NCBI RefSeq assembly: GCF_000455265.1
Contig: NZ_HG005141.1
Coordinates: 516,815 to 580,814, forward strand
DNA: 64,000 nucleotides
From: Paenibacillus antibioticophila
GTDB taxonomy: Bacteria > Bacillota > Bacilli > Paenibacillales > Paenibacillaceae
Direction of reading: 5' to 3'
Within the stretch, counting starts at the first letter, position 1. Every line of letters begins with the position of its first letter. Under the pieces are notes generated by a model. That model made no database searches, was not told where the DNA came from, and saw nothing but the letters and a program-made list of their open reading frames with translations. Below are positions 63,078 through 64,000 of this stretch, in pieces. A program made the translations under genes and the position numbers.

Positions 63078-64000
63078 TTACCATGCAAAGAATTGCGCAT
63101 TATCTTTCGTCAGAAGTTTAACAGGAACATCAATAACGGATGGCGGTGTTTCTCCGTTCAAATAATCAAGCGCGGTATCGATTCCTAACTTGCCCATTTC
63201 GGCAGGCTGCTGGGCGACCGAGCCTCCAACAACCTCACCTTCCATAATTGCTTTGATAGCATCCGGCATACCATCCACACCAATGGAGAACACTTTGAAC
63301 TCCTTCTTAGAGGACGCTACGATGCTGTCAACGGCTATAGCGCCAAAATCGTTGACCGCAAATATGGCATCAAGGTCTGGTATGGACGTCAACATATTAT
63401 CTGCCGCTTCCATAAATTTATCGGTGCTGTTCTCAACCACATTTTTCTCGCGAACGATCTCAATGTCGGGATGCTTGGCCATTTCTTCTTTAAATCCGGC
63501 GATCCGATCTGTAAACGAACTGATTGGAGGCCCGCCAAGGATGGCCACCTTGCCTTTTCTGCCCAGTCTTTCAGCCACATAAACTCCTGCTGTGACCCCT
63601 GCCGTCTTGTTGTTCGAAGCGACAAGCGACACGACTTCACCCGATGACGGAGCCACATCCAGTGCGATAATCGGGATATTGGCATTGTTGGCCGCTTCTA
63701 CTGCCGGTGCGACTGCCGCCGAGTCGACAGCATTTAGCAAAATAACGTCAACCTTTTGAGCGATCAGGTTTTCTACCGTTGAAACCTGATCTGCAACTTT
63801 AAGCTGTGCATCCGTAACGACAACCTTGACATTTTTTTCAGCCGCTTCTTCTTCCAACCCCCGCTTCATGGCTTCAAAGTATGGGCTATTGAGCGTCATG
63901 AGCGATACACCAATGACAATTTGTTTTTGTGAATCAGACCCGCCCGTTGCGTTGCTGTTCGGATCGGATGCTTTGTTGCCACAAGCGGATAAACTGACAG
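63078..64000 (-). CDS. Sugar-binding lipoprotein (RbsB-like), 5' end outside window
   Basis: Periplasmic-binding-protein type 1 fold (LMTLNSPYFEAMKRGLEEEAA; VDVILLNAVDSAAVAPAVEAA; GGPPISSFTDRIAGF; DAIFAVNDFGAIAVD). Reading to the window edge adds a segment with a lipobox LSAC followed by GNKASD and a short linker, so it is a lipoprotein whose start lies beyond 64000; the internal ATG at 63899 is not the start. First visible gene of the operon SBP - RbsA - RbsC - M20 - isomerase - M24-like. Confidence 0.92.
   Translation of the reverse strand, partial: VSLSACGNKASDPNSNATGGSDSQKQIVIGVSLMTLNSPYFEAMKRGLEEEAAEKNVKVVVTDAQLKVADQVSTVENLIAQKVDVILLNAVDSAAVAPAVEAANNANIPIIALDVAPSSGEVVSLVASNNKTAGVTAGVYVAERLGRKGKVAILGGPPISSFTDRIAGFKEEMAKHPDIEIVREKNVVENSTDKFMEAADNMLTSIPDLDAIFAVNDFGAIAVDSIVASSKKEFKVFSIGVDGMPDAIKAIMEGEVVGGSVAQQPAEMGKLGIDTALDYLNGETPPSVIDVPVKLLTKDNAQFFAW

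Noticed and set aside
63078..63899. Complete 273-aa binding protein starting at 63899
   Set aside because: The frame continues to the window edge through a lipobox LSAC, so the gene is a partial lipoprotein.

Overview
The window looks like chromosomal DNA of a spore-forming, low-to-mid-GC Firmicute, most likely Paenibacillus or a close relative. The evidence is a CotF-type spore coat gene, a Bacillus-style ara locus under a GntR/LacI-hybrid AraR, a B. subtilis YfhP-like protein, a SigO/RsoA/YvrJ-like gene set, purine-rich strong ribosome binding sites, and many sugar and peptide ABC transporters. No rRNA, tRNA or CRISPR array was seen. Both ends cut a gene: an IS256-type transposase on the left and a sugar-binding lipoprotein on the right.

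Layout. 1-1.4 kb: IS256-family element and a 51-bp tandem hairpin repeat. 1.4-8.2 kb: minus-strand genes for a diguanylate cyclase, a Tet(M)-type ribosomal protection protein, a DUF1801 protein, aspartase and a CotF-like coat protein. 8.3-12.4 kb: a Fur-box-preceded four-gene ferric-siderophore ABC operon. 12.4-14.2 kb: an amino-acid permease behind a glycine riboswitch and terminator. 14.3-19.6 kb: araBDA with divergent araR and AraR-type operators. 19.6-27.8 kb: dispersed hairpin repeats, an SDR oxidoreductase, a FlxA-like protein, a soluble PAS chemoreceptor, a MATE pump, a macrolide-type glycosyltransferase with a WYL regulator, an effector-binding protein and a DinB protein. 27.8-35.7 kb: a MITE-like element and a divergent peptide-type ABC system with unusual architecture (fused ATPases, permeases with long N-terminal extensions, and a circularly permuted binding protein). 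35.7-45.6 kb: small regulators, an inducible Mef-like efflux gene with an MTHSMRLR leader peptide and attenuator, a TetR/MATE pair with repeated operators, an Asp/Glu racemase, DinB and YfhP-like proteins, and a UDP-glucose dehydrogenase/glycosyltransferase pair. 45.6-49 kb: an AT-rich island with a DinB gene remnant, a split sigma factor locus and a stalk-domain secreted protein. 49.5-57 kb: LacI-regulated carbohydrate ABC transporter with PHP hydrolase and MATE genes. 57.2-64 kb: ribose-type ABC transporter with M20 and M24 hydrolase homologues and a D-lyxose isomerase-like cupin.

The most notable systems are: (1) a compact SigO/RsoA-like two-piece sigma locus in which the sigma operon and the following unknown gene share two identical 9-mers at exactly the same 13-nt spacing, probably the cognate promoter; (2) a peptide-binding lipoprotein whose C-terminal lobe has moved to the N-terminus, inside an equally unusual transporter operon; (3) a macrolide-type leader peptide and terminator controlling an efflux gene; and (4) several dispersed repeat families that carry hairpins, one of which supplies terminators and one of which supplies the stop codon of an ABC gene.

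All assignments come from reading the sequence and from memory of protein families; no database search was run.
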